A DNA stretch of 64,000 bases from Mikania micrantha. Its lineage: Eukaryota > Streptophyta > Magnoliopsida > Asterales > Asteraceae. Under the pieces are notes generated by a model. That model saw only the letters and a list, made by a program, of their open reading frames with translations, ran no database searches and was not told the DNA's origin. Made by a program: the position numbers and the translations under genes. The DNA is taken from assembly GCA_009363875.1 (NCBI GenBank), contig CM018683.1, forward strand, positions 40,074,804-40,138,803. Reading direction: 5' to 3'. This document shows, one piece after another, positions 43,618 to 57,202 of this stretch. Position 1 is the first letter of the stretch. Each line of letters opens with the position of its first letter.

Positions 43618-46471
43618 TGTGACAATTCGACTTTTCACACTAACCTTGTTAACGGGAGTTGGTGCTATCACAGGCCCAACAATGTGAATCAAGGCCCAAT
43701 AAGACCAAGGAAGGTCCAATAGGCCCAACAAGGTCAAATCAAGGCCCAATAATACCAATAAAGGCTCAACAAGGCCAATGAAGGCCCAATAAGGTTAATG
43801 GAGGCCAACAAGATCAATTAGGGCCAACAAAGTTTATGTAGGCCCAACAGAGCCAATGTAGGCCCAATAAGCCAATAGAAGCCCAATAAGGCCCTATAAA
43901 TTCAAGTAAGGCCCAATGTAAATCAAGGTAGGCCTAGGGAAAGCCATGGTAGGCCCAGGAAGGCCCAGTGAGGCCCAATTGGATTTAAAGAGCCCAAATG
44001 GATTAATTTAGCCCAGTGGTATTCCAATTTAACCGTTTAGTGACAATTCGGGATTTTTAGTGTAACTGTGTTAATTGAAATGTTAAGTTATTGGTCCGGA
44101 ATGATCTATAAGGGTTAAGAAGTATCAAAAATCAGGTTTTAAAGTGTTAATTTCAAGGATTAGGCTATAAGTTGTAAAAATACTTGATTTTGACTCTTAA
44201 AAGTCAAAATTCGTGTAGAATGCATGAAGGAAATTCGAAATGTATTAAATTCGGAGTTGTAACTGCGAAATTAGCACCCATAATCATTGTAATAATGATT
44301 ACAAACCGTTTACATGCGTTTTAATCCATTAGAATTCGAATTAAATGGAAATAAGCACCCAAGAGTTGTAACCGTAGCTCTTTACAACCAAAACCTCACA
44401 ATTCGATTTCGATCATCACAATTAGAGTTACAGAAGTCTTATTCGGCACCCTTAGCATCCTAAACACATAACAATTTCAATCCAGAAGCAGTGATTCGAA
44501 GAATTCGAACAAAGGGCGGCCGAACATCAACTCACAAGTTGATCTCTTTCGATTTGCTATCAAATCAAGTAAGTTTTCGTTCCTAAACTTTCTAAACATG
44601 CCGATTAAGTAAACCCATATGTTAATCGCGGATTATAGCATCAATTGATATGAATCCGAGTTCTAGGGTTTATCATAGAACACGTTTTGGGGATTTCGTA
44701 TTAAATGGATTTCATATTCAAATTAAACTACATGGTTAGTTTCAGAAAAGGCCGAACAAGGTTATTCTTATAACAATTTCGATTGATGATAGCAAATTGA
44801 TGGGGCTCTAGTAACTAGGGTTCTTACTAAAACGGGTTTGGGGGTTTTGATTGTTAAGTGATTAATAATCGAATTAAATATCATGGGTAGATTCAGAGAG
44901 TGTCGATTAAGGTTAATGTTATGCTAATTTCATTTTAGAACTAAGAATTGGATGAATTCGATGTTAGGGTTCATAAGATGAATATGCTTTTGGGGTTTTT
45001 GATGCAAATTGTTACGATTTTTGAAATTGTTTAAACAGATGGGTTCGGAATTTGTTATTCAATGAAAACCCTATGGGTTGAATGTTAATCGGATTCGAAA
45101 TCGGGTGTAATTGGAGATGAATTGCTTAGGCTATATTATGGAATAGAAGTTGGACTGGAATGGGATTTAAAAGAAATTAATTCTGATAACCATCGCGAAA
45201 CCCTAGCGGGCTGAGATGGTAGACGCGGTGTGTTTGGTGTTGAGGGTCGCGGGTTCGAGCCCCGGCCCAGCCATTTTTGAGTTTTTAAAAATCATTTTGA
45301 TGTTTTGGTCATAACTTTTTCATACGAACTCCGATTAAGTCCGTTCAAGTTGCGTTGGAACCGTAACGAGAATACGAACGTGTTAGGATGATAAAATTTA
45401 TATTTTAGTCCGAACACGAAATCGCGTATAATTACGTTTAATTAAATAAAATCAAATGTGATTTTATTTAAACGATTTCAAAAGCACGCGTACTTCCGTA
45501 TGCCTAATTCTCACACTTTAACATACGTGTGTTGACACGTATGTGATTTCAAGCACAAAACGATTATTCGAATAACAATAGGTTATTGTTTAAATCACAG
45601 ATTTTTCGTAGAGGATTTCTACGCGAGTTCACATATACTTGATCATTCTGCGATTATCAAAGGTGCGTACACGGCCCCTTTCTTATTTTAAACTGTTTTG
45701 GGGGAGAAAACATGTGCAACAAACTGATTTTTAGATACATAACACTTGCATGAGTTATCTGTTTACATTATGTGAAAACATATCAACTTGAAAGTCCTTA
45801 CACACCTCGAACCGTTTAGTTTGCTGTAATGCAAAGCGTGGTAGTTAGAAATAGATCTATTAGGTTTGACAAACCTCACCTGGTAGATGGGATCTACGCA
45901 GGTGTTTGACTGACCAAACACATTCTTTTACTATTGTTGTGATAGACAATAGTGGCAAGGCGAAAACATGCTATAGCATGGCAACTAGTCAGCTTCGGTG
46001 TCGAACACGTATGTAAATAGTTATATGACTAGCTATCATGACTGTGCAAATTGTGATTATGTTATCTACAACTTGTTATTCAAACTGATGTTTTGAACTC
46101 TATGATTATTTAAAACCTGTGTTATGCACCAACCATTGTGTTGACTTGATTTGCATGTTTTCTCAGGACGCTAAGGCGCGCGTAACAGCTGGCATGGACT
46201 AGGAAGATAGAGTCTCATGCATTTCTTTCATTTTGATTATTTAAATTTGAATATTTAAGTACTTGAATTGTAATGTTTGATTTACAACTGTTTATGGTTT
46301 TTAAACGCTTCCGCACTTTTTTGTAAACTCTGGTTATTATGTTTGTTTTAAAGACCAACGTATGTTTTTGAAATTCATATAGAGGTCTTCGCTATGTCTA
46401 ATGATCTGAGATCCTGGTTTGTCACGTTCCCAAACGGTATGATTCCGTTAGTTGAAATTGGGGGTGTGACA
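43618..46471 (+). repeat. Gypsy-III 3' LTR
   Basis: 2,854 bp, identical by eye to 34581-37434 except for T at 44469. It carries all features of the 5' LTR, offset by 9,037 bases. Confidence 0.97.
45208..45277 (+). other. tRNA-like sequence, 3' LTR copy
   Basis: Second copy of 36171-36240, identical. Confidence 0.5.
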
Positions 46472-48065
46472 TCTTGTGACTGAATAGAAATCCTCCTTCT
46501 CAATTCAGAATCATCATAATCCAAAGAAAAGTTTAAATCCAGATCATCTAAACCCTCAAACATTGAATCAACTCTGGAAGTAGAAGCTTCTTGAAATGAT
46601 GTAGTAACTGTTGTAGCATTAACAAATGAAGGCATGAATGATGCAACATTTACATGATCAAAACTAGGCATAGAAGTTTCAGTATGCACAGGAACTTTAG
46701 ATGTAGAAACAGCAGCCTCTAGAACATATACAGCAACAGAAAAAGGTACAGATACATATATAGAAATAGATACAGGTGCTGAAGATGTAGTCACAGAAGA
46801 AGAAACAATAATTCTTGGAGTCCTTGACTTCTTTCTTTTAGGCACATTAGCCATCTTCTTTTTCTTCTTTGGTCTTGATGTCTCTGGTTCATCAACTATA
46901 AAATTAGGATCATTCCTCTCCTCTCTTTCTTCCAAGTTCTGTTGTTGTTGTGTTGGTTTTCTCTTCAATCTTCTCACCATTCTATTTCCAACTTGAACAG
47001 TCTCCATTTTGGATTCAATAGATTCTTCTTCCATTTCAGCATCAACATTCTCTGCCTCAACATGTGGAGAAGAAATTGTAGCATCACCTTGTTCTTGAGC
47101 ATCAGGTTGATCAGGATAAATGACTTGAAGAGGAACAAATGTATTACGAGTTACATTTGGAGTTTCTTGTTCTGGTTCTTGTGTTTGATGATGAGATTGA
47201 GATGATTGTGCTTGAGTTTTTCTAACTTGTGGATCCTGAGGAGGAGGTGGTGGTTGTTGTTGATCATCATCATCCATTTGTTCACTTTCTGAGTTTGAAT
47301 CATCATGTCTCCATGCATCATCCAGTGGAGCAACATAATTTGCTCTTGCACAGTGACAAATCAAATCTTTTGTCAGAATCACGTTACCACTCTTCTGGTA
47401 AATCTTCCAGACTTGAATCAGTCATGTGCTTCAACTTTAGTATATCAGATGCAACTCTTGGTAAATTTTGCTCAGGAAACTTCTAATCAATCATCATCTG
47501 GATGAATCTTGGATACATAAAGAATTTATCTTTTTCCTTAGTAATGTTGTCAGAAAGATATCTAAAGATTATAGCAGAAAAGTTGAATGGTTTGTTCAGA
47601 ATCAAGGCAACCATGGCAGATCTCATCAAATCTCTTAACTCATCGAAAGTGCCTTTCCTCATACAAATAAAATGTAAAAGTACATGTGCAAGAAACTTAT
47701 ACTGTAAAGGCAACTTTCCTTTCTTGATTGAATACTCACTATAAACTCCAAAGTACTTGATCCTCATAAAGCAACCTTTGATACACCTATCAGGAATTAA
47801 TGTCATTCCTTCAGGTTCTCCAGCAAATTGCAGCACTCTTCTTATATCAGCTTCATTTATTCTAATTGCATGTCCCAACACATTGGCTTCAATCACAAAT
47901 GCATCATCTAAAGTAATCAACCTTGCTGATTACCAGAAGCTCTGAATATGAGATTTGTAAATGTGACATGAATTGGAGATAGCGTCTAAACTCCTTGCCA
48001 TTCTTTGTGGTTGGATCCAAATAAGCACATAAATTGTGTTTATCACCGAATACTAGATTTGCCAT
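46472..48065 (-). pseudogene. Copia-II extra ORF, N-terminal part
   Basis: Start ATG at 48065 (MANLVFGDKHNLCAYLD), homologous to the Copia-I start. Conserved points: CFMRIKYFG, YKFLAHVLLHFI, LILNKPFNFSAIIF and YPRFIQMMID match CFLRCKYEG, FKYLAHVLVHCL, LVLNKPFNFSEMIF and YPRFLQQIID. Breaks: a stop with frameshift near 47920, another near 47480. After that an acidic and Gln-rich part, a Lys/Arg cluster (SRPKKKKKM) and Ser/Thr/Val-rich sequence follow to the Gypsy-III insertion. The ATG comes two bases after TTTTTAATTGTAG, a strong acceptor-like run, as in Copia-I. Confidence 0.8.
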
Positions 48066-48474
48066 ACCTACAATTAAAAACAAAAACAATTACAAAAATT
48101 TTTAACAAAAATTAAAAATTCAAAACATTCAAAAGTTCAAAAATTTCTAAGTCCAAAAGCAGCGAACCCCCTGTGTCGAACCTAGTTTAGATGAACCTAA
48201 ATTCAAGACGAACCTATTCAAATTCACGAACCTCAAAAATGAACGAACCTATGAATTTAATGAGAACCATATGATCAAACGAACCTTTGACCAATAAACG
48301 TTTGGTTCTAAAATTTGAAAAATTTCGGCCCAAACCTTATGAATTCAAACGAACCTGAACAAAATCAGTGAACCTGTTTGAGTTCAAACGAACCTGTTCA
48401 AACTTAGAATCAAAATTCAAAATCTTCAAATTAAACAAATCTAATTATACCCATAGGTTCGCCATTAAACAAAT
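48066..48474 (-). other. Copia-II spacer with CGAACCT motifs
   Basis: AT-rich non-coding spacer before the extra ORF, with about ten CGAACCT or AGGTTCG sites at about 48165-48460. Read minus, one such site is followed by GGGTATAATTAG (about 48455-48444), a possible TATA box. It ends at the truncated Gypsy-IV LTR. Confidence 0.55.
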
Positions 48475-51039
<2,565 letters not shown>

Positions 51040-51073
51040 GTGTCCCCTTGTTGTAAGAATTTCGTCCCGAAAT
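51040..51073 (-). other. Gypsy-IV hairpin and polypurine tract
   Basis: Read minus: GAATTTCGGGACGAAATTC, then TTACAACAAGGGGACAC directly before the LTR start TGTAGCAACC. The hairpin has 8-bp arms and loop GGA. Its outermost base pair is G-C, where Gypsy-II and III have A-T. Confidence 0.8.
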
Positions 51074-54000
51074 TCAATTGTTGTTCTCGGAGGGTGGTAC
51101 ACTCTTGAATAGATGTGGGTATTTTTGTTTAATTTGGTCTTCGCGTTCCCATGTAAATTCAGGTCCCCGCCTAGAGTTCCAGCGTACTTTTACAATAGGA
51201 ATGCGACTTTGTTTTAATTTCTTGATGTCTCGATCCATAATCTCGATAGGTTCCTCGATGAAATGAAGTTTATCGTCCAAACGGATTTCCTCGAGGGGTA
51301 TGTGCAAAGACTCATCAGACAAACACTTCTTAAGATTAGAAATATGAAAAGTATCGTGAACTCCACTGAGTTCTTGAGGTAATTTTAACTTGTAAGCAAC
51401 CAGACCTATTCTTTCAAGGATCTCGAAAGGTCCTACATATCGTGGTGCAAGCTTTCCCTTTTTACCGAATCGTACCACCCCCTTCCAGGTGATACTTTCA
51501 AAAGAATTTTGTCATCGACAGCGAATTCCAAAGACTTTCGTCTTCTGTCAGCGTAACTCTTCTGACGATCTCTCGCGGTCTTTATTCGTTCCGAATCTTG
51601 AAAATCTTATCAGTGGTTTCTTGGATTAACTCTGGACTAATGAGTTGTGATTCTCCAATTTCAGTCCAACAAGCAGGCGATCGGCACTTGCGTCCGTATA
51701 ACGCTTCAAAAGGTGCACACTGGATGCTAGAATGATAGCTGTTATTGTAAGAAAATTCAACCAAGGGCAAATGAGAATCCCATCTACCACCAAAATCTGG
51801 CACATAGGCTCTCAGCATATCTTCTAATGTTTGAATGGTCCTTTCACTTTGACCATCTGTTTGGGGATGATGCACTGTACTAAGATCTAAACGTGTTCCT
51901 AAAGCTTTTTGCAATGTTCGCCAAAACCTTGAAGTAAAGTGACTATCACGATCAGAAATGATAGACAAAGGAACACAATGTCTAGAAAGAACTTCTTTAA
52001 TATAAATACCAGCAAACTTCTCCATCTTGTAGTCTTCCCTTATTGGTAGAAAGTGAGCCGATTTTGTCAACCGGTCAACAATGACCCATATGGTGTCATA
52101 ACCTCCAACTGTTTGGGAAGTTTAGTAATAAAATCCATGGAGATTTGGTCCCATTTCCACTGAGGGATTTCAGGCTGTTGTAATAGCCCTGAAGGTTTTT
52201 GATGTTCCGTTTTCACTTTTGAGCAGTTCAGACATTTTCCCACATATAACGCGATATCCTTCTTCATACCGGGCAACCAATAATATCCCTTAAGATCTTG
52301 ATACATTTTGTCTGCACCTGGGTGAATGGAGTATCTGGACTTGTGAGCCTCATCTAGAATTACCTGTCTGAGATTATCCAAGGTATGCACCCAAATCCTG
52401 TTCATGAAATAGGACACATCATCATCTTTAACTTCGAATTGCTTATCCATTCCCCTTAGTGATTCATCTTTGTAATGCTCTTCTTGTAGTGATATTTTCT
52501 GTGCTTCTCTTATTCGGGGAATAAGACTGGACTGTATTATCAAGCTAAGAGCTCGCACTCGGGATGGCTTAATTCTCTCCTTGCGACATAACGCATCAGC
52601 TACCACATTTGCCTCTCCCGGGTGGTACCGTATGTCACAATCGTAGTCATTTAACAGTTCGACCCATCGTCTTTTCCTCATGTTTAATTCTTTCTGATCG
52701 AAGATGTGTTGCAAACTTTTGTGATCAGTGTACACTACACACTTTGTACCGTATAAGTAGTGTCTCCAAATCTTGAGTGCAAACACAACTGCACCTAGTT
52801 CTAAATCATGTGTGGTGTAATTCTTTTCATGCACCTTTAGTTGTCGCGAAGCGTATGCGATCACTTTATCTTTCTGCATTAATACACAACCCAATCCTTG
52901 ATGCAATGCATCACAGTACACTACAAAGTTATCGGTGCCGTCAGGTAGGGTTAGTATAGGTGCATTACATAGTTTTTGCTTTAGAATTTGGAAGGCTTTT
53001 TCTTGTTTCTCCTTCCAATCGAACTTCCTTCTTTCTGGGTCAGCATGGTTAGGGGTTGAGCTATTTTAGAGAAGTTCTCTATAAAACGTCGATAATACTC
53101 GGCTAATCCCAAGAATTGTCGTATTTCAGATGGAGTTTTGGGAGCTTCCCACTGTTTGATAGCTTCAATATTACTGGGATCTACATGGATGCCCTTTTCA
53201 TTTATTACATGCCCCAGAAATTGTACTTCTCGTAGCCAGAATTCACACTTTGAAAACTTAGCGTACAACTTTTCCGTAGCCAGCAATTCCAAGATCAGCT
53301 TCAAGTGTTTCTCATGATCTTCCTTTGTTTGAGAATAGATCAGTATGTCATCGATAAAGACAATTACGAATTTATCTAGGTAAGGTTTGCACACCCGATT
53401 CATTAAGTCCATGAATACGGCTGGTGCATTGGTTAACCCGAAGGGCTTAACCAATAGTTCGTAATGTCCATACCGAGTTCTGAATGCAGTCTTTGTTACA
53501 TCGTCCTCCTGTATTCTTAGCTGGTGATAACCTGATCTTAAGTCGATTTTGGAGTAGTACGTTGCCCCCTTCAGTTGATCAAAGAGATCATCAATTCTCG
53601 GGAGTGGATATCGATTCTTGATTGTCAGCTTATTCAACTCCTGGTAATCGATGCACATGCGAAAGGTTCCGTCTTTCTTTTTAACAAACAATACTGGAGC
53701 TCCCCATGGCGAGAAGCTTGGTCGGATGAAACCCTTCTCCAATAGTTCTTGCAGTTGGCTTGACAGTTCTTGCATCTCTGCTGGAGCCAATCGGTAGGGT
53801 GACTTGGCTACAGGAGCAGCTCCTGGCACTAAGTCTATTTGAAACTCCACTTGTCTAGGAGGAGAAACCCCCGGCAAGTCTTCAGGAAATACTTCTGGAA
53901 ACTCCTTCACCACTGGGATATCTTGCAGTTGTTTCTCCTTGCCCTTGTTGTCGGTCACATGAGCTAGGAACGCTATATATTGCTTCTTCAGGTATTTCCT

Positions 54001-55578
54001 TGCCTTCATGCAGGAGATTAGATGTAGGTGTCTCTCGGGTCGTTCTCCATGTATGACGAGGATCTCCCCACTATCTAACGGTACTCGGACGACTCTTTCA
54101 TGACATACTATTTCAGCCTTGTGTTTAGATAGCCAATCCATACCAACTACTATGTCAAAGCTACCATGGTCTATGGGAATAAGATCTAAATTAAGCATTT
54201 GCTTGTTTATATTCAAAGTGCAACCCTCAATTGTGTTTCTTGTTTCTAAGGTATCCCCATTAGCTAATTCAATGATGAAACTATCCTTTAACGTTTTATG
54301 CTCCTTACCCAGTAATTGTTTGAACTCATTCGACACAAAACTCTTATCTGCCCCGGTGTCAAATAAAATAGAAGCATAATGATCATTAACTAAAAACGTA
54401 CCCGTCACCACATTCGGGTCATTCCTGGCTTCATTTGCTCCAATGACAAAAGCTCTTCCTCGGGCTGGGTTCCCTTGAGCTCCTGGACCCCTATTCAGTT
54501 TTGGGCAACCATTTCTTAGATGGTCTGCACTTCCGCACTCGTAGCACGTTCTTGGTTTCCCTGGGTCAAATCGGCATTGCTTCTCAGTGTGCCCATACTT
54601 CTTGCATCTGTTACAAACATTGCAGTTTCCGTGATGGTGATAGTTGCATTTGTTGCATTTGAGCAATGGCCCGTTGTATGGCTTTCTTTCAGTAGTGGCC
54701 ATCAAAAAATTCTTGGTAGTACCATGATCCTTTCTTGCATCATTGTTTGTTTTCTTGCCCTGAAATTCCATCCTCTTATGCTTCCCTCCCGCTTGCTTCT
54801 TGACGAGTGTACCCGTACGCACCATTTCATCTGTTAGACTTGCGGCTAACAAGATAGCCTTCTCCAGAGTTGTTGGTTCAGTAGATGTCACCATTCCCCG
54901 AATTTGGGGAGTGAGACCCCAAATGTATCGATCGATTTTCTTGTCTTCAGAGGGTACCATGTGTGGTAATAGACAGGACAACTCATGAAATTGATTGGTT
55001 TATGCTTGGTGCTCAGCTCCAATCATTTGGTGGTTCCACAATTCTTCTTCCAGCTTTTGCATTTCATTCTTGGGACAATACTCTTTAATGAGTATCGCCT
55101 TCAGTTCTTCCCAGGTCATTGCTTCCACTGCCTCCCTACCTCTAGCTTGAACTTGAGTATTCCACCATGTCAATGCTTTATTCTGAAAAGAGCAGGTGGC
55201 ATACTTAACCTTCTGGTTATCCAAACAGTCGCTTATGCTGATAACTGACTCCATTTTCTCGATCCATTTCAGGATCCCAATGGCTCCTTCGCTGCCGTGG
55301 AAGTCCTTCGGCTTGCAGGAGACAAATGATTTGTATGAACAGCCCTTGTGACTAGTTTCTCCAGTAGTACCACCCTCGACTAGGATGGGACCTTGGTGAC
55401 TTCCACTTCCATTGGTTCCTGTCTGTCTATTTGGAAAGATCGTCTTGAGTTGGTCTGCAACAATCCTTATCACATCTTCTGTGCTAAGTGGGGTCTCGAT
55501 GTGAGGTGGGTCATTGTTTCCAGCATTTTCTCCAGCTTGAACAGTCTTTGGCTTTCTTCCCCGATGCTTTGGTGGCAT
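51074..55578 (-). pseudogene. gag-pol: Gypsy-IV gag-pol, one stop and at least three frameshifts
   Basis: Start ATG 55578 (MPPKHRGRKPK). Gag: CKPKDFHGSEGAIGILKW; then a TAA at 55000-55002 in frame (probably a former Tyr codon before TNQ). Knuckles CNRCKKYGHTEKQC and CYECGSADHLRNGC (the second lacks the usual His spacing partner pattern GH). Protease FDTGADKS, reverse transcriptase YQELNKLTIKNRYPLP and FIDDIL, RNase H YCDALHQGLG (Ser replaced by Leu). Frameshifts near 52980, 52070 and between 51582 and 51478. Integrase HKSRYSIHPGA...CLNCSKVK, ISDRDSHF, GQSERTIQ; tail KVRWNSRRGPEFTWERED, end SENNN. Confidence 0.92.
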
Positions 55579-55807
55579 TTTCTATGTAGTTATAGATACA
55601 AGTTTGAGACATATGTACATATGTGTATATATTGAACAAGTATGTAAGAGAAACACCAATATTCATAGCATAGCATACGATAGTTCAAACATTGTCACAG
55701 ATAGCAGTAGTACATAAATTGTTTTAAGTTTTACATATCCGAATCGCAAGGCAAACTTCCGAGCTCTAGCTTTTAAAACAAAAGGAAGTTGGCCTCGATT
55801 AATCATA

Positions 55808-56398
55808 TCACATAAAAACATAAATGAATGCAGCCATTCCGATCATTGCCACCCAGGTGAGGGCCGCTGCCGCCATCACCCACTTCTTACCCCTATGAAT
55901 TTCTTCACGAATAGCTGCCAGCCCCATGTCGTTAATGAGCACTGTCTCTTCCAACTCTCCCCAGTTATCCGTGAGCTCTTGGGCTTGGTGGGCCACGTGG
56001 TTACATTCCTGTTGGTGGATGCTCCTCCATTCGTCAAACGTCCTTCGCGAGACGAAGTCCGCAACATTAAGCCCATGGGAAGACTCTCCATGTTCCACAG
56101 CAGGTGTTGATGGCCCGGAATCCCTACTGGACAGATGACGCTGATGGGGTAACCCAGTGGTTTTCCTGGCTGTATACCTCATTCCTCCTCGCCAAACACC
56201 CCTACCACCTCCCCTCCCAAGGGGAAATGGTCGAGTTTGGCGTGGTTCTTGCTCTTGGTTCTGGCTGGGGTGCTCATTAGTAGCCATCGTTTCGTTGTCT
56301 TCGGAGTGGTCAGAATGCTCCGACGGATCAGTGTCGCTGTCAAAAAGAACTACCAGAGGGATGCGTCGGACAACGTAGTTGTTCTCGTTGTTTGCCAT
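55808..56398 (-). CDS. Gypsy-IV leader ORF b: small protein with C-terminal membrane anchor
   Basis: A 196-residue ORF lying between leader ORF a and gag. I choose the ATG at 56398 (MANNENNYVV) because it follows a strong acceptor-like run (TTGTATTTTCCTTTATGTGCAG, then TC); the frame is open to 56476. Layout: acidic Ser/Asp stretch (residues 20-37), an Arg/Gly-rich patch (61-72, GRGGGRGVWRGG), a helical region (about 120-170) ending in basic RGKK, and a hydrophobic segment 173-196 that reaches the last residue. That is the profile of a tail-anchored membrane protein, or an inward-facing tail anchor lost from a longer one. It is intact although gag-pol is broken. No relative is known to me. 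A small TM protein 5' of gag is not part of the usual Tekay layout. Confidence 0.65.
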   Translation of the reverse strand: MANNENNYVVRRIPLVVLFDSDTDPSEHSDHSEDNETMATNEHPSQNQEQEPRQTRPFPLGRGGGRGVWRGGMRYTARKTTGLPHQRHLSSRDSGPSTPAVEHGESSHGLNVADFVSRRTFDEWRSIHQQECNHVAHQAQELTDNWGELEETVLINDMGLAAIREEIHRGKKWVMAAAALTWVAMIGMAAFIYVFM

Positions 56399-56640
56399 GA
56401 CTGCACATAAAGGAAAATACAATTTTTGATAAGTGATATATACATATATTACATCTTGTATAAAAACATTCTTCATTAATACTATAAAAATACAATAATT
56501 AGAGCAATTATCCCTGAGAGTGCAGTGTGACCACTTGCCACTCCCTTACACAAATCAAAATGGGATTACATTGCTATGAAAAATCAGAACAACATGTGAT
56601 ATAACATCCATGATATGGTTAAGAGAATTCCTATGACAGT

Positions 56641-57078
56641 TCAACAGAATCCTAATTCAGCTATCAATCTAGTGTCCTCATGATGTCGGATGTTCTCCTC
56701 CTCATGGACCTTCTGTCGATGGTCCACTATCTTTAGGCTGTGGGTAATCTCGTGCATTAGTTGCACCAAGTCCTCCAGCTCTTCTTCAGTGACGTCCAGT
56801 TTTGACTGAACGCAAAGGACCTCGGCCGTTTGCTGGGCTTGATACGCACGAAGAGCCCTGAGAATGGTTTCGGTCGGAGGGTCTCTGACCCTTGAAGACT
56901 CTCCTATCTCGGAGTGGGGCTGATTAGGATGTCCGTCGGTAGTCGGGGCTCCTAGGTTGATAGTCTTTAGCTGACTGGTGACTTCATCCTCAAAGTTAGT
57001 GTCGTCTAGTGGCATGACCTCCTCAGTACTGGTGTGGTCCACATAGGTAACGCCATCGACTTTGTATTCTTTAACCAT
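56641..57078 (-). CDS. Gypsy-IV leader ORF a: coiled-coil protein
   Basis: A 145-residue ORF, first after the primer-binding site. The ATG at 57078 comes two bases after GATCTTTTGCAG, a good acceptor. Residues 1-70 are acidic and loosely structured; 72-135 form a likely coiled coil rich in Glu, Gln and Leu (LDVTEEELEDLVQLMHEI). Its composition recalls the Gypsy-III leader ORF, without the Pro-Glu-Asp repeats. Intact. Not recognised. Confidence 0.6.
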   Translation of the reverse strand: MVKEYKVDGVTYVDHTSTEEVMPLDDTNFEDEVTSQLKTINLGAPTTDGHPNQPHSEIGESSRVRDPPTETILRALRAYQAQQTAEVLCVQSKLDVTEEELEDLVQLMHEITHSLKIVDHRQKVHEEENIRHHEDTRLIAELGFC

Positions 57079-57188
57079 TGCTGCAAAAGATCACATGTTA
57101 TGTAAAAAGCACTATCTAAGAGTTTTGAGCTTAAGGTTATAGTCTAGGCAATCCCTAAGGCATTTTCCTAGTTCTCTATAACCAATGG

Positions 57189-57200
57189 CTCTGATACCAA
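57189..57200 (-). other. Gypsy-IV primer-binding site
   Basis: Read minus, TGGTATCAGAGC just inside the 5' LTR; initiator-Met type. Confidence 0.93.
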
Positions 57201-57202
57201 TC

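Larger units (their letters stand above)
34581..46471 (+). mobile_element. Gypsy-III: intact, very young Ty3/Gypsy (Tekay/Del) element
   Basis: An 11,891-bp insertion in the Copia-II extra ORF, target duplication TCTTG (34576-34580 and 46472-46476), two 2,854-bp LTRs, primer-binding site, a leader ORF, one uninterrupted gag-pol frame and a polypurine tract. The only LTR difference I found is C at 35432 against T at 44469. All catalytic motifs are present. It is the last insertion in this stack and the only copy in the window that looks able to move by itself. Confidence 0.96.
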
